Source: Zoogloea sp041917255
GTDB lineage: Bacteria > Pseudomonadota > Gammaproteobacteria > Burkholderiales > Rhodocyclaceae
Length of the DNA: 64,000 nucleotides
Direction: 5' to 3'
Assembly (NCBI GenBank): GCA_041917255.1
Contig: JAYRYA010000025.1
Span: 1-64,000, forward strand
The notes beneath the pieces were generated by a model. The model saw nothing but the letters and a program-made list of their open reading frames with translations. It was not told where the DNA came from and did not search any database. Each line of letters begins with the position of its first letter. Position 1 is the stretch's first letter. Position numbers and translations under genes: made by a program. Positions 16,966 to 28,529 of the stretch are shown here, piece by piece.

Positions 16966-17748
16966 TCACCACGTGGCACCCGGATGGGCGCGGGCGAGGC
17001 TCTGCATCTCGGTGAGCAGAAAGCCCAGGTGCTCGGAATGCACGCCCACCTTGCCCTCGGTGACATACCCACGGAAATTCGGGCGGGTCACAGTGGCTTC
17101 CGCGAAGGCGTCATCCACCAGCGCGTCCCAGCCGGCGCGAAGCAGGCGCACATCCACGCCCACTCCAGCGGCCGCCGCGGCGGCTTCAGCCGGGCTGACC
17201 GTCCAGAACTCCTCGGTGTAGGGCATCAGGTGATCGACCGCGGCCTGCACCCGTGCGTGGGATTCGTCGGTGCCGTCGCCCAGTCGCACCAGCCAGTCGC
17301 GGGCGTGATGCAGGTGGTAGCTGGCTTCCTTCAGCGACTTGGCGGCGATGGCGGCCAGCTCGCTGTCGGCCGACTTCGTGAGCCCGTCCCACAGCTGCAC
17401 CATCAGCGCGGAGTACAGAAAGTTGCGCACGATGGTGGTGGCGTAATCGCGATCCGACGCCGCATAGCCCACCAGCGGGCCGTGGTGCGGCAGCTCCAGC
17501 AGCGTGTAGTTGCGGAACTCGGCCGCATCGCGGAAATAGGCCAGGCTGTCTTCGGTGGCATCGCCGCCCAGCAGCGTCGCGGCGCGCTGGTAGAGCAGCC
17601 GCGCCTGACCGATCAGGTCGAGGCTGACGTTGGCGAGGGCCAGGTCTTCCTCGAGGATCGGGCCGTGGCCGCACCATTCGGCGTTGCGCTGGCCCAGCAC
17701 CACGGCGTTGTCGGCCAGGTGCAACAAGTAGTCGGCAATGGTGCTCAT
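16966..17748 (-). CDS. paaC: 1,2-phenylacetyl-CoA epoxidase, structural subunit PaaC
   Basis: The 260-residue ferritin-like protein (ADYLLHLADNAVVLGQRNAEW at the N-terminus) is the non-catalytic structural partner of PaaA in the epoxidase that attacks the ring of phenylacetyl-CoA. It retains the helical-bundle sequence but lacks the full set of iron ligands, as is usual for PaaC. The ATG at 17748 overlaps the paaB stop (TGATG); an alternative GTG lies one codon earlier. Confidence 0.95.
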   Translation of the reverse strand: MSTIADYLLHLADNAVVLGQRNAEWCGHGPILEEDLALANVSLDLIGQARLLYQRAATLLGGDATEDSLAYFRDAAEFRNYTLLELPHHGPLVGYAASDRDYATTIVRNFLYSALMVQLWDGLTKSADSELAAIAAKSLKEASYHLHHARDWLVRLGDGTDESHARVQAAVDHLMPYTEEFWTVSPAEAAAAAAGVGVDVRLLRAGWDALVDDAFAEATVTRPNFRGYVTEGKVGVHSEHLGFLLTEMQSLARAHPGATW

Positions 17749-18044
17749 CACATGTGCCCCACTTCTTCCGGGATCTCGTAGAAGGTCGGGTGGCGGTAGA
17801 TCTTGTCGGCCGCCGGGTCGAACAGCTCACCCTTGTCATCCGGGTTGCTGGCGACGATCGACGCGGACGGCACGACCCAGATGCTCACGCCTTCCTGGCG
17901 GCGGGTGTACACGTCACGCGCCATGTGCAGCGCCTGGGACGCGTCGGCGGCGTGCAGGCTGCCGCAGTGCTTGTGCTCGAGGCCCTGCTTGCTGCGGACG
18001 AAAACTTCCCAGAGGGGCCATTCCTTCAATGCGGGCGTGCTCAT
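17748..18044 (-). CDS. paaB: 1,2-phenylacetyl-CoA epoxidase subunit PaaB
   Basis: The 98-residue protein has the characteristic KEWPLWEVFVRSKQGLEHKH opening and RRQEGVSIWVVPSASI. PaaB bridges PaaAC heterodimers in the epoxidase complex. ATG 18044 overlaps the paaA stop by 4 bases and begins directly at the conserved domain. Length matches the family (about 95). Confidence 0.95.
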   Translation of the reverse strand: MSTPALKEWPLWEVFVRSKQGLEHKHCGSLHAADASQALHMARDVYTRRQEGVSIWVVPSASIVASNPDDKGELFDPAADKIYRHPTFYEIPEEVGHM

Positions 18045-19054
18045 GCTGCCTCCTTCGTTGCGCGTTCTTGATGTTTGCGGGCGTAGGCCAGGGCCGCGTC
18101 GCGAACCCACTGGCCGTCGTTGTGGGCCTTGACCCGGGTGGACAGGCGTTCCTTGTTGCAGGGGCCGTTGCCTTCAACGGTGTCCCAGAACTCCTGCCAG
18201 TCGATCTGGCCGTAGTCGTGGTGCTGACGTTCCTCGTTCCACTTGAGATCCGGGTCCGGCAGCGTGACGCCGAGCACCTGGGCCTGGGGCACGGTAGCGT
18301 CGATGAACTTCTGGCGCAGGTCGTCGTTGCTGATGCGCTTGATGCCCCAGCGCATGCCCTGCGCGCTGTTGGGGCTGTCGGCATCCGGCGGCCCAAACAT
18401 GGCGAGGCACTTCCACCACCAGCGGTTCACCGCATCCTGCACCATCGCCTTCTGCGCGTCGGTGCCCTTCATCATCACCAGCAGGGCTTCGTAGCCCTGG
18501 CGCTGGTGGAAGGATTCCTCCTTGCACACGCGCACCATCGCGCGGGCGTAGGGGCCGTAGGAGCAGCGGCACAGGGGGATCTGGTTCATGATCGCGGCGC
18601 CATCCACCAGCCAGCCGATCACGCCCACATCGGCCCAGTTGAGGGTCGGGTAGTTGAAGATCGAGCTGTACTTGGCACGGCCGGAGTGCAGGCCTTCGAG
18701 CATCTCGCCGCGGCTGGTGCCCAGCGTTTCGGCAGCGGAATAGAGGTACAGGCCGTGGCCGCCCTCGTCCTGCACCTTGGCGATCAGGATGGCCTTGCGC
18801 TTGAGGCTGGGCGCGCGGGAGATCCAGTTGCCTTCGGGCAGCATGCCGACGATCTCGCTGTGGGCGTGCTGGCTGATCTGGCGGACCAGGGTGCGGCGAT
18901 AGGCCTCGGGCATCCAGTCCTGGGGTTCGATGCGGCCGTCGGCGTCGATGCGGGCGTCGAAGCGGGCCATCAGTTCCGGGTCTTCGGTGGACGGGGTCCT
19001 GGCCGCCGTCTTCTGGCCGGCGTTGTCCGGCACGCTGAAGCTTTGGGTGTACAT
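18041..19054 (-). CDS. paaA: 1,2-phenylacetyl-CoA epoxidase, catalytic diiron subunit PaaA
   Basis: The 337-residue protein carries the diiron oxygenase centre that epoxidises the aromatic ring of phenylacetyl-CoA. Metal-ligand regions are visible as HSEIVGMLPEGNW, KVQDEGGHGLYLYSAAE (E-x2-H) and CKEESFHQRQGYEAL (E-x2-H). It is the first of the paaABCDE block and lies 38 bases downstream of the enoyl-CoA hydratase gene. Length matches the family (about 310-340). Confidence 0.96.
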   Translation of the reverse strand: MYTQSFSVPDNAGQKTAARTPSTEDPELMARFDARIDADGRIEPQDWMPEAYRRTLVRQISQHAHSEIVGMLPEGNWISRAPSLKRKAILIAKVQDEGGHGLYLYSAAETLGTSRGEMLEGLHSGRAKYSSIFNYPTLNWADVGVIGWLVDGAAIMNQIPLCRCSYGPYARAMVRVCKEESFHQRQGYEALLVMMKGTDAQKAMVQDAVNRWWWKCLAMFGPPDADSPNSAQGMRWGIKRISNDDLRQKFIDATVPQAQVLGVTLPDPDLKWNEERQHHDYGQIDWQEFWDTVEGNGPCNKERLSTRVKAHNDGQWVRDAALAYARKHQERATKEAA

Positions 19055-19092
19055 GTGTGTTCTCCTGCAGGGTTAGTCGGGGGCTGACGCGG

Positions 19093-19884
19093 TCAGCGCA
19101 GCCAGGCCGGGGTGCGCTTCTCGAGGAAGGCGGCGATGCCGTCCTTGGCCTCGTCGGTGGCGCGCCGGCGGGCGATGCGCTGGGCGGTTTCCTCGCTCAC
19201 CGCGTCGTCGATGGGGCGGGCATTGATCGCGGCAATCAGATCCTTGGCGGCCTTCTGGGCCTGGGGGGCGCCGCCGACCAGGGCTTCGGCCAGCTTCGCC
19301 ACCGCGACGTCGAGGTCGTCCGGCGCCACCACCTCGCCCACCAGCCCGATGGCGAGCGCCCGCTGGGCGTCGATCTTCTCGGCGCTCTGGAACACGCGCA
19401 GCGCGTGGCGCGGCCCAACCGCGCGCAGCACGTAGGGGCTGATGACCGCGGGGATGATTCCGAACTTCACTTCCGACGTCGAAAAACTGGCGTCGGACGC
19501 CGCGATGGCCATGTCGCACGCCGCCGCGAGGCCGGTGCCGCCGCCGAGGGCCGCGCCCTGCACCCGGGCGATGGTCGGCTTGGACATCTCGGACAGACCG
19601 CGCAGCATGGCGCTGAAGCGGCGGGCGTCGTCGAGGTTCTCGGCTTCGCTGTAGCCGGACGCACGGCGCATCCAGTTGAGGTCGGCGCCGGCGGAAAAAT
19701 GCCGCCCGCGGCCGCCCAGCACCACCACGCGCACGCTGGCGTCGGCGTCGAGTTCGAGGCACGCCTCCCGCAGGTCGGCGATCAGCGCCTCGTCGAAGGC
19801 GTTGAACACCGCCGGACGGTTCATCCAGATCGTCGCCACGCGTCCGGCGCGTTCGATTTCCAGGGTTGAGTAGGTCTTGGCCAT
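19093..19884 (-). CDS. Enoyl-CoA hydratase/isomerase-family protein (PaaF-like role probable)
   Basis: The 263-residue crotonase-fold protein has the oxyanion-hole segments GRHFSAGADLNWMRR and VQGAALGGGTGLAAACD, and both catalytic-loop acidic positions around SEVKFGIIPAVISPYV. The ADLNWM signature is shared with methylglutaconyl-CoA hydratases (LiuC), so the substrate is not certain. In this operon the open task is hydration of 2,3-dehydroadipyl-CoA (PaaF), because PaaG is encoded separately. ATG 19884 directly precedes the domain; the longer open frame upstream is the shadow of the livK-like gene. Confidence 0.85.
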   Translation of the reverse strand: MAKTYSTLEIERAGRVATIWMNRPAVFNAFDEALIADLREACLELDADASVRVVVLGGRGRHFSAGADLNWMRRASGYSEAENLDDARRFSAMLRGLSEMSKPTIARVQGAALGGGTGLAAACDMAIAASDASFSTSEVKFGIIPAVISPYVLRAVGPRHALRVFQSAEKIDAQRALAIGLVGEVVAPDDLDVAVAKLAEALVGGAPQAQKAAKDLIAAINARPIDDAVSEETAQRIARRRATDEAKDGIAAFLEKRTPAWLR

Positions 19885-19939
19885 GCTCTTCTCGTCGCCC
19901 CGGGCGACAGCCTGCCGGCCGCCGCCCTGGGGCATCGCC

Positions 19940-21091
19940 TTATTTGGAAATGGTCCAGTCGCCGCCCTTGACTTCGAGCATGCGGAAGGCCGACAGGTCG
20001 AGGCCCATGTGGTCGGTGGGCGACATGTTGAAGGTGCCGCTGGTGCCCACGAAGCCCTTGGTGGCTTCGATGGCGTCACGGACCTTGGCCTTGTCGGTGG
20101 AGCCGGCGCGCTTGATGGCATCGACGGCGATCATCAGGCCATCGTAGGCGTAGCCGCCGAAGGTGGACACGTCCTGCTTGTAGCGCTCCTTGTAGGCCTT
20201 GTCGTAGGCGGTCACGACGGGCTTCTGCGGGTCGCCGGCGGGCAGCTTCTCGGGGATCAGCTGGGCCGGGGACGGCAGGCGCACGCCTTCGGCGGCCGGG
20301 CCGGCGAGCTTCAGGAACTCATCCGAGGCCACGCCGTGGGACTGGTACAGCGGCAACGAGATGCCAAGCTGCTTGTAGTTCTTGGTGACGATGGCCGGGC
20401 CCTGACCCAGGCCGAACACGAACACGGCCTGCACGCCGGCGGTGTTCTTGATCTTGGTGAGCTGCGGGCTCATGTCGGTGTCTTTCGGCCCGTAGGTCTC
20501 GCTGGCCACCAGGGTCACGCCGTACTTGGCGGCGACGGCCTCGGTCTCCTTCTTGCCGGACTGGCCAAAACCGCTGGTCTCGGAGAGCAGCGCCACCTTG
20601 CTGATACCGCGCTTCTTCATGTCCTCGAACACCTTCTCGGCGGCCATGCGGTCGGTGTGCGGGGTCTTGAAGACGAACTTCTTGACCGGCTCGACGATCA
20701 CCACGGCGCCGGCGAGCGAGATGAAGGGCACGCCAGCCCGTTCGACCAGCGGCACGGTGGACATGGTGGAGCCGGTGGTGGTGCCGCCGACGATCAGGTC
20801 CACCTTGTCGTCGTCGATCAGGCGCTTGGCAAAGCCGTTGGCCTTGTTGGCGTCGCTGCCGTCGTCGTAATGGACGAGCTGGATCTGACGGCCGAGGACG
20901 CCGCCCTTCTTGTTGATGTCCTCCACGTAGAGCTGGAGGGTCTTCAGCTCCGGGTCGCCCAGGAAGGCGGCCGGGCCGGTGACGGACAGGATCGAACCGA
21001 TCTTGATCGGCTCGTTGGCAATCGCGGCAAAGCTGCCAAGGGCAAGCACGGTGCCGACGAACAGGGTCTTCAGGGTGGTTCTTTTATTCAT
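19940..21091 (-). CDS. ABC transporter substrate-binding protein, LivK/branched-chain type
   Basis: The 383-residue protein has a signal peptide (NKRTTLKTLFVGTVLALGSF, then AAIANEP, cleavage about 25) and a type-I periplasmic binding fold (IKIGSILSVTGPAAFLGDPE, GVLGRQIQLVHYDDGSD, GGTTTGSTMS). Its position inside the paa operon, between the thiolase and hydratase genes, points to an aromatic acid such as phenylacetate as ligand rather than leucine. The membrane and ATPase subunits are probably those at 33611-37504, which otherwise lack a binding protein. The partner assignment is inferred. Confidence 0.9.
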   Translation of the reverse strand: MNKRTTLKTLFVGTVLALGSFAAIANEPIKIGSILSVTGPAAFLGDPELKTLQLYVEDINKKGGVLGRQIQLVHYDDGSDANKANGFAKRLIDDDKVDLIVGGTTTGSTMSTVPLVERAGVPFISLAGAVVIVEPVKKFVFKTPHTDRMAAEKVFEDMKKRGISKVALLSETSGFGQSGKKETEAVAAKYGVTLVASETYGPKDTDMSPQLTKIKNTAGVQAVFVFGLGQGPAIVTKNYKQLGISLPLYQSHGVASDEFLKLAGPAAEGVRLPSPAQLIPEKLPAGDPQKPVVTAYDKAYKERYKQDVSTFGGYAYDGLMIAVDAIKRAGSTDKAKVRDAIEATKGFVGTSGTFNMSPTDHMGLDLSAFRMLEVKGGDWTISK

Positions 21092-21119
21092 GGTTTTGTC
21101 TCCTCTTTGGTGTTACAGC

Positions 21120-22325
<1,206 letters not shown>

Positions 22326-22338
22326 CGACCGGTTCTCC

Positions 22339-23664
<1,326 letters not shown>

Positions 23665-23706
23665 GGTTGTCTCCTCTTTGTATGTTCTGATGGGTTCGGG
23701 CGGCGC

Positions 23707-24177
23707 TCAGGCCGCTGACTCGCCGGCCAGCCCGGCGATCACCTCGCCGGCGATCCGGTAGCTCTTGCCCCGGAACAGGGCAATGGTCTTGCCGCTCTGG
23801 CGACTCTTCACGGTCACGTCATAGACCCCGGTGCGACCGGACTGGGAACGCTCCACCGCCTCGGCATCGAGGGTGTCGTTCTCCATCCCCGGCGCCAGGA
23901 AGTCGATGTGGCAGGCCGAGGCCACGGTGTTCCGGTTGTAACTGTTGCAGGCGTAGGCAAAGGCGGTGTCGGCCAGCGAGAAGATCAACCCGCCGTGGCA
24001 GATGTGGTGGCCATTCACCATGTCGCCGCGCACCGGCATCGACAGGTGCGACACGCCCGGCCCGACGCTTTCGATCCTGATCCCCAGCGCGTTGGCGGCG
24101 CGGTCCCGCGACCACATGGCCTCGGCGACGGCTACGGCCAGCGCCTGGGCTTCGGCGGGGTTGGAATGCTTAGTCAT
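23707..24177 (-). CDS. paaI: Hotdog-fold thioesterase PaaI
   Basis: The 156-residue acyl-CoA thioesterase contains HHICHGGLIFSLADTAFAYA, the PaaI/YdiI-class active-site helix with the catalytic Asp, followed by the SACHIDFLAPGM strand. It hydrolyses stalled ring-hydroxylated phenylacetyl-CoA esters to rescue CoA. ATG 24177 overlaps the end of paaH by 8 bases and starts the conserved region. Confidence 0.93.
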   Translation of the reverse strand: MTKHSNPAEAQALAVAVAEAMWSRDRAANALGIRIESVGPGVSHLSMPVRGDMVNGHHICHGGLIFSLADTAFAYACNSYNRNTVASACHIDFLAPGMENDTLDAEAVERSQSGRTGVYDVTVKSRQSGKTIALFRGKSYRIAGEVIAGLAGESAA

Positions 24178-25714
24178 GGATGCCCTTTCCGGCAAAGACC
24201 GACTGCTGGATGAGCGGCGAGACGCGATAGCGCGGATCGCCGTAGAAATCGCCCAGGTGGCGGAGCACCTGACAGATGGTGGCAACGCCCACGGCGTCGG
24301 CCCAGGCCAGCGGCCCCTTGGGGTAATTGACGCCCAGCCGCATGGCCGAATCGGCGCCCTTTGCATCGCAGACGCCTTGATTCACCGCGTCGGCGGCCTC
24401 GTTGGCGAGCATCGCCACGGTGCGCATCACCGCCAGGCCCGGCACGTCGCCAAAGCGCGACACCGCAAAGCCTGCCGCCTGCAGCAGCCCGATAGCCGCC
24501 GCCGCCGCCGGAGCCCAGCAGGCGTGGGCCACACTCATCGCCAGCCGGGTGGCCTTGGCGTAGTCCAGCGCGAGATCGATGAGCACGAGGTTGGCAATGC
24601 CGGTTTCCGCGGCACGCCGGGTGGCGGTGCGACCGTCGGTGACGAAGAGCACTGCGTCGCCCACCTCGGCGATGCGGCCGTCGGTTGCCTCGCCCCAGGT
24701 GTAGGCCACGCCGTTTGCAAAGAGCCGGTCGGCGATGGCTTCGGCGGCGGCAGAGTGGCCGTGGAGCACGATGTCGGCCGGCGCGGGCTGAGCGACGCAG
24801 GTCTTGGGCGCGGGGCGCTCGGCGCCTTCGCGATAGTCGTAGAAGCCACGCCCCGACTTGCGGCCGTAGAAGCCGGCATCCACCAGCTCCTGCTGGATCA
24901 ACGAGGGCTGGAAGCGCGGGTCGTTGTAATAGGCGTTCCACACCGAGCAGCTCACCGCGAAGTTCACGTCGTGGCCGATCATGTCGGTGAGCTCGAACGG
25001 CCCCATCTTGAAGCCGCCGGCCTCGCGCAGCACGGCATCGATGGTGGCCACGTCGGCGCCGCCTTCGGTGGCGATGCGCATGGCCTCGCCGTAGTACGGC
25101 CGGGCCACGCGGTTGACGATGAAGCCCGGGGTCGAGCGGGTGTGCACCGGCGTCTTGCCCCAGGCCGCCGCGGTGGCGAACAGTGTATCGGCCACCGCCT
25201 TGTCGGTGGCGAGGCCGGAGACGATCTCCACCAGCGCCATCAGCGGTGCGGGGTTGAAGAAGTGCAGGCCGGCCAGCCGCTCGGGCCGGGCAAGGGCCGA
25301 GCCGATGGCGGTGACGGAGATCGACGAGGTGTTGGTGCCGAAGATGCAGTCGGCGCCGACGATGGCTTCGAGATCGCGGTAGAGGGTCTGCTTGGCGTCG
25401 AGGCGCTCGACGATGGCCTCGACGACCAGCGCGGCGTCGGCCAGATCCTCCAGCCGGTCGACCGGACGCAGCCGCGCACCGGCCGCCTCGGCGGCGTCGG
25501 CCGCCATGCGCCCCTTCTCCACCAGCTTGCCAAACTGGACGCGGATGCCGGCCGCCGCCTTGGCCGCGGCCTCGGGCCGGGTGTCGAGCAGCTTGACCAC
25601 GTGGCCCGCCGCCGCCGCGACCTGGGCGATGCCGGCGCCCATCGCGCCCGTCCCGACCACCGCGACGATGGCGGACGGGTCGAGGGCGTGGTTGGAAAGT
25701 TCGGCCACGCTCAT
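24170..25714 (-). CDS. paaH: 3-hydroxyadipyl-CoA dehydrogenase PaaH
   Basis: The 514-residue NAD-dependent 3-hydroxyacyl-CoA dehydrogenase has the Rossmann motif VGTGAMGAGIAQVAAAAGH and then GLHFFNPAPLMALVEIV with the catalytic His/Glu region. HTRSTPGFIVNRVARPYYGE and a duplicated C-terminal helical domain follow (RLGVNYPKGPLAWADAVG near the end). It oxidises 3-hydroxyadipyl-CoA in the lower phenylacetate pathway. It overlaps paaG by 4 bases. Length is that of the PaaH two-C-domain family. Confidence 0.95.
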   Translation of the reverse strand: MSVAELSNHALDPSAIVAVVGTGAMGAGIAQVAAAAGHVVKLLDTRPEAAAKAAAGIRVQFGKLVEKGRMAADAAEAAGARLRPVDRLEDLADAALVVEAIVERLDAKQTLYRDLEAIVGADCIFGTNTSSISVTAIGSALARPERLAGLHFFNPAPLMALVEIVSGLATDKAVADTLFATAAAWGKTPVHTRSTPGFIVNRVARPYYGEAMRIATEGGADVATIDAVLREAGGFKMGPFELTDMIGHDVNFAVSCSVWNAYYNDPRFQPSLIQQELVDAGFYGRKSGRGFYDYREGAERPAPKTCVAQPAPADIVLHGHSAAAEAIADRLFANGVAYTWGEATDGRIAEVGDAVLFVTDGRTATRRAAETGIANLVLIDLALDYAKATRLAMSVAHACWAPAAAAAIGLLQAAGFAVSRFGDVPGLAVMRTVAMLANEAADAVNQGVCDAKGADSAMRLGVNYPKGPLAWADAVGVATICQVLRHLGDFYGDPRYRVSPLIQQSVFAGKGIHD

Positions 25715-26505
25715 TCCCCCGTGAACTTCGGCGCGCGCTTTTCCATGAAGGCGGCGACGCCTTCGGCGTAGTCCGGGCTCCAGCCCAGCTCGCGCATGAA
25801 GCTGCCTTCAAACGACAGCTGCTGCTCCAGCGTGTGGCCCGGCGCGGCGTGCATGGCCTGGCGGGTGCGCACCAGCGCCTTGGTGGGCATGGCAGCCAGC
25901 TGGGTAGCCAGCGCGTCGATGCGGGCGGTGAAGGCGTCGTCTGCCACGGCTTCCCAGATCAGGCCCCACTCGGCGGCCTTCTCGGCGGGCAGCTTGTCGG
26001 CCAGCAGCGCCAGGCCCATCGCCCGGGCCATGCCCACGCGCTGGGGCAGGAACCAGGTGCCGCCGGTGTCCGGCACCAGCCCGATCTTGCTGAAGGCCTG
26101 GAGGAAGGACGCCGACTTGCTGGCCACCACCAGATCGCAGGCCAGCGCCACGCTGGCGCCGGCGCCCGCGGCGATGCCATTCACCGCGGCGATGGTCGGC
26201 ACGCGCAGGTTCTGCAGGCGCAGCACCAGCGGCTTGTAATTGGCTTCGACCACGTTGCCGATGTCCGGCATCTTGTCGCCCACCTTCTGCATGTCCGGGT
26301 CGGCCAGATCCTGGCCTGCACAGAAGGCGCGGCCCGCACCGGTGATGACCAGCACGCGCACGGATTTGTCGGCCTGGATGCTGTCGAGCACCACGCGCAG
26401 CTCGGCGTGCATCTCGCCGGTGAAGCTGTTGAGCTTGTCCGGGCGGTTGAGGGTGAGGCGCGCGATGCCGGCTTCAACCGTGAAGAGGATGTTGCTGAAT
26501 TCCAT
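25711..26505 (-). CDS. paaG: Ring-1,2-epoxyphenylacetyl-CoA isomerase PaaG
   Basis: The 264-residue crotonase-family enzyme converts the ring epoxide to oxepin-CoA and also shifts double bonds in the lower pathway. Oxyanion-hole motifs are GRAFCAGQDLADPD and NGIAAGAGASVALACD, and the acidic residue lies in GLVPDTGGTWFLP. The AGQDL signature is typical of PaaG. ATG 26505 starts the conserved domain; the gene begins 10 bases after the paaN stop and overlaps paaH by 4 bases. Confidence 0.95.
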   Translation of the reverse strand: MEFSNILFTVEAGIARLTLNRPDKLNSFTGEMHAELRVVLDSIQADKSVRVLVITGAGRAFCAGQDLADPDMQKVGDKMPDIGNVVEANYKPLVLRLQNLRVPTIAAVNGIAAGAGASVALACDLVVASKSASFLQAFSKIGLVPDTGGTWFLPQRVGMARAMGLALLADKLPAEKAAEWGLIWEAVADDAFTARIDALATQLAAMPTKALVRTRQAMHAAPGHTLEQQLSFEGSFMRELGWSPDYAEGVAAFMEKRAPKFTGE

Positions 26506-26515
26506 CGCGGCCTCC

Positions 26516-28183
26516 TCAGACGTGGTAGCGGCGCTGGACGACGCGGAAGCGGTTGGCGACGAAGGCCGAATCCGCATACGACGCGTTGGCCGCCGGGTTG
26601 CCGCCGGTGCCGTGGTAGTCGGAATACGCCGCCGACTGATTCACGAACACGCCGCCAGTGAGGTTGATCGACAGGGCGACCTTGCTGCGCCAGGTGGCTT
26701 CGGTCATTGCGTCGATGACGTCCTGCTTCGTGGAGTAGATGCCGGCGGTGAGTGCACCGTGGGTGCTCACCACGCGCTCGGAGAGGGCGATGGCGGCAGC
26801 GGTGTCGGCCACCTTGACGATGAAGCTGATCGGGCCGAAGCGCTCTTCCATGTACAGCCGCTCGTCGGCGGCGTCGCAGGCGATGAGCACCGGGGTGCGC
26901 ACTTCGGCGCCCGGGAAGTCCGGGTTGTCGAGCTTGCTGGAGGCCAGCACCACCTTGCCCAGCTCGCCACTGTTGGCAAGCGTGATCCGCTCCAGGGTGT
27001 CGGCGGACTGGATCGCGCCGAGCACCGCGTGGGCCACTTCGGGCTTGGACAGGAAGCGCTCGACAGCCTTGGCCAGATCGGCGCACACCTCGTCGTAAGT
27101 CCTGGGGCCGTCCTCGGTCTCGATGCCAGCGGCCGGCACGAAGAGGGCCTGGGAGGTGGTGCACATCTGGCCCGAATACAGCGACAGGGTGAAGGCCAGG
27201 TTGCCCAGCATCGCCTTGTAGGCGTTGGTGGAGTCGATGACGATGTTGTTCACGCCGGCCAGTTCGGCATACACCTGGGCCTGCCGGCAGTTGTCGATCA
27301 GCCACTGGCCAAACACGTTGCCGCCGGTGAAATCGATGGACTTGACCGCCGGGTGGGTGGCCAGGCCCTTGGTGGTGGCGCGCTTGTCGGTGACGCAAAG
27401 GGTCACCAGGTCGGGGTCGATACCGTATTCGGCCAGCACGGCGCGGATGGTGCGCACGGTGATCGCCGCCGGGAGGATGGCGTTGCTGTGGGGCTTCACG
27501 ATCACCGGGTTGCCGGTGGCGAGCGCCGCGAACAGGCCGGGATAGGTGTTCCAGGTGGGGAAGGTGCCGCAGCCGATCACCAGCCCGATGCCGCGGCCGA
27601 CGATCTCGAAGTGCTTCTTCATGACCAGCGCCGGGTTCTTGCCCTGGGGCTTCTCCCACACGGTTTCGGCGGGCACGAAGCGCTGCTCGCGCCAGGCGTA
27701 GGCGACGGCCTCCAGGCCGCGATCCTGGGCATGGGGCGCGCCCGCCTGGAAGGCCATCATCCAGCCCTGGCCGGTGGTCATCATCACCGCGTGGGCAAGC
27801 TCGAAGCTCTGCTTGTTGAGACGGTCGAGGATCTCGAGGCAGATGCCGGTGCGGCCATCGGCGCCCAGGCCCTGCCAGCCCTTCATCGCGACCAGGCCGG
27901 CGGCGATCAGCGCTTCGGGGTCGCACACCGGGTATTGCACGTCCAGCGCGACGCCGTAGGGCGATTTTTCGCCCGCCAGCCAGCCGCCCTGACCCGGCTG
28001 GCCCAGCTCGAAGGCCTTGCCCAGATGCGCCTCGAAGGCCCGCTTGCCCTCTTCTGCCGCGTTCTCGCCGTAGGCCTTGGGGCTTGGCATCTCGGGGTAG
28101 GCAGACCAGTAGGCGCGGGAAGCAATCGCGGCAACGGCGCCTTCCAGCGTGGCCTGGTGCTTTTCGAAGAGGGGGTGCGTCAT
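26516..28183 (-). CDS. paaN: Phenylacetate-pathway aldehyde dehydrogenase PaaN (PaaZ-like, no hydratase domain)
   Basis: The 555-residue protein is an aldehyde dehydrogenase of the PaaN type found with paaABCDE in Azoarcus relatives. It has the nucleotide-binding GCGTFPTWNTYP segment, DFTGGNVFGQWL, the catalytic Glu in YAELAGVNN and Cys in YSGQMCTTSQALF. Unlike E. coli PaaZ it ends after the dehydrogenase domain with no MaoC hydratase, so opening of oxepin-CoA needs a separate hydratase, which I do not see in this window. It would oxidise the ring-opened semialdehyde-CoA. It is the promoter-proximal gene of the operon; ATG 28183 is preceded by an AGGAGA-type site. Confidence 0.9.
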   Translation of the reverse strand: MTHPLFEKHQATLEGAVAAIASRAYWSAYPEMPSPKAYGENAAEEGKRAFEAHLGKAFELGQPGQGGWLAGEKSPYGVALDVQYPVCDPEALIAAGLVAMKGWQGLGADGRTGICLEILDRLNKQSFELAHAVMMTTGQGWMMAFQAGAPHAQDRGLEAVAYAWREQRFVPAETVWEKPQGKNPALVMKKHFEIVGRGIGLVIGCGTFPTWNTYPGLFAALATGNPVIVKPHSNAILPAAITVRTIRAVLAEYGIDPDLVTLCVTDKRATTKGLATHPAVKSIDFTGGNVFGQWLIDNCRQAQVYAELAGVNNIVIDSTNAYKAMLGNLAFTLSLYSGQMCTTSQALFVPAAGIETEDGPRTYDEVCADLAKAVERFLSKPEVAHAVLGAIQSADTLERITLANSGELGKVVLASSKLDNPDFPGAEVRTPVLIACDAADERLYMEERFGPISFIVKVADTAAAIALSERVVSTHGALTAGIYSTKQDVIDAMTEATWRSKVALSINLTGGVFVNQSAAYSDYHGTGGNPAANASYADSAFVANRFRVVQRRYHV

Positions 28184-28222
28184 TCGGCTGTCTCCTGTCT
28201 GGTTTTTGGGTTGCTGAGTTAA

Positions 28223-28251
28223 ACAGTACAAATCAATCTGATGAATGTCAA
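28223..28251 (-). promoter_or_regulatory. Candidate sigma-70 promoter of the paa operon
   Basis: On the minus strand TTGACA (28246-28251) is separated by 17 bases from TACTGT (28223-28228), about 40 bases before the paaN start. The -35 box is perfect. Five bases upstream of it lies CGATACC (28257-28263), related to the TGATACA half-sites of the other two promoters. Confidence 0.6.
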
Positions 28252-28420
28252 TGTTTGGTATCGCATTTTTGTGGCAGGACAAACAATGATTTTGAACTAC
28301 GAAACTGCTTCTACAAAAAATAATCTTTTTATTTTCAATTATTTAGAAAGAAAATTTAAGGAATTTTTCGATAAAAATACATTTTCTGCGGCCGATCATG
28401 ATTTCCCACACGCACCTTTC

Positions 28421-28461
28421 GTGATACATTTTTGTTGACTTTTATTATTATTTTGTATCAC
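28421..28461 (+). promoter_or_regulatory. GTGATACA/TGTATCAC dyad around the diiron operon -35 box
   Basis: Perfect 8-base arms GTGATACA (28421-28428) and TGTATCAC (28454-28461) flank a TTGACT box (28435-28440). The -10 is less clear; TATTAA at 28462 is one option. The same arms and TTGACT arrangement recur at 33429-33466 before the liv operon, so this is probably a regulator-binding site. PaaX or the IclR protein are candidates. Confidence 0.7.
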
Positions 28462-28529
28462 TATTAACCATGCCAGCCCTAGGGACTTGGGCGGTGACAA
28501 ACGATTCAGCACACCTATGAGGAGGCACC

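Larger units (their letters stand above)
28184..28529. other. AT-rich divergent promoter region of paa and diiron operons
   Basis: These 346 bases are much richer in A and T than the genes on either side and contain no credible gene. They hold the leftward paa promoter (28223-28251) and the dyad with its rightward -35 box (28421-28461), listed separately, which implies joint control of both operons. Confidence 0.7.

Noticed and set aside
28241..28438. 65-codon frame in the divergent promoter region
   Set aside because: Very AT-rich translation (Asn/Phe/Lys runs), no ribosome-binding site, and it overlaps promoter elements.
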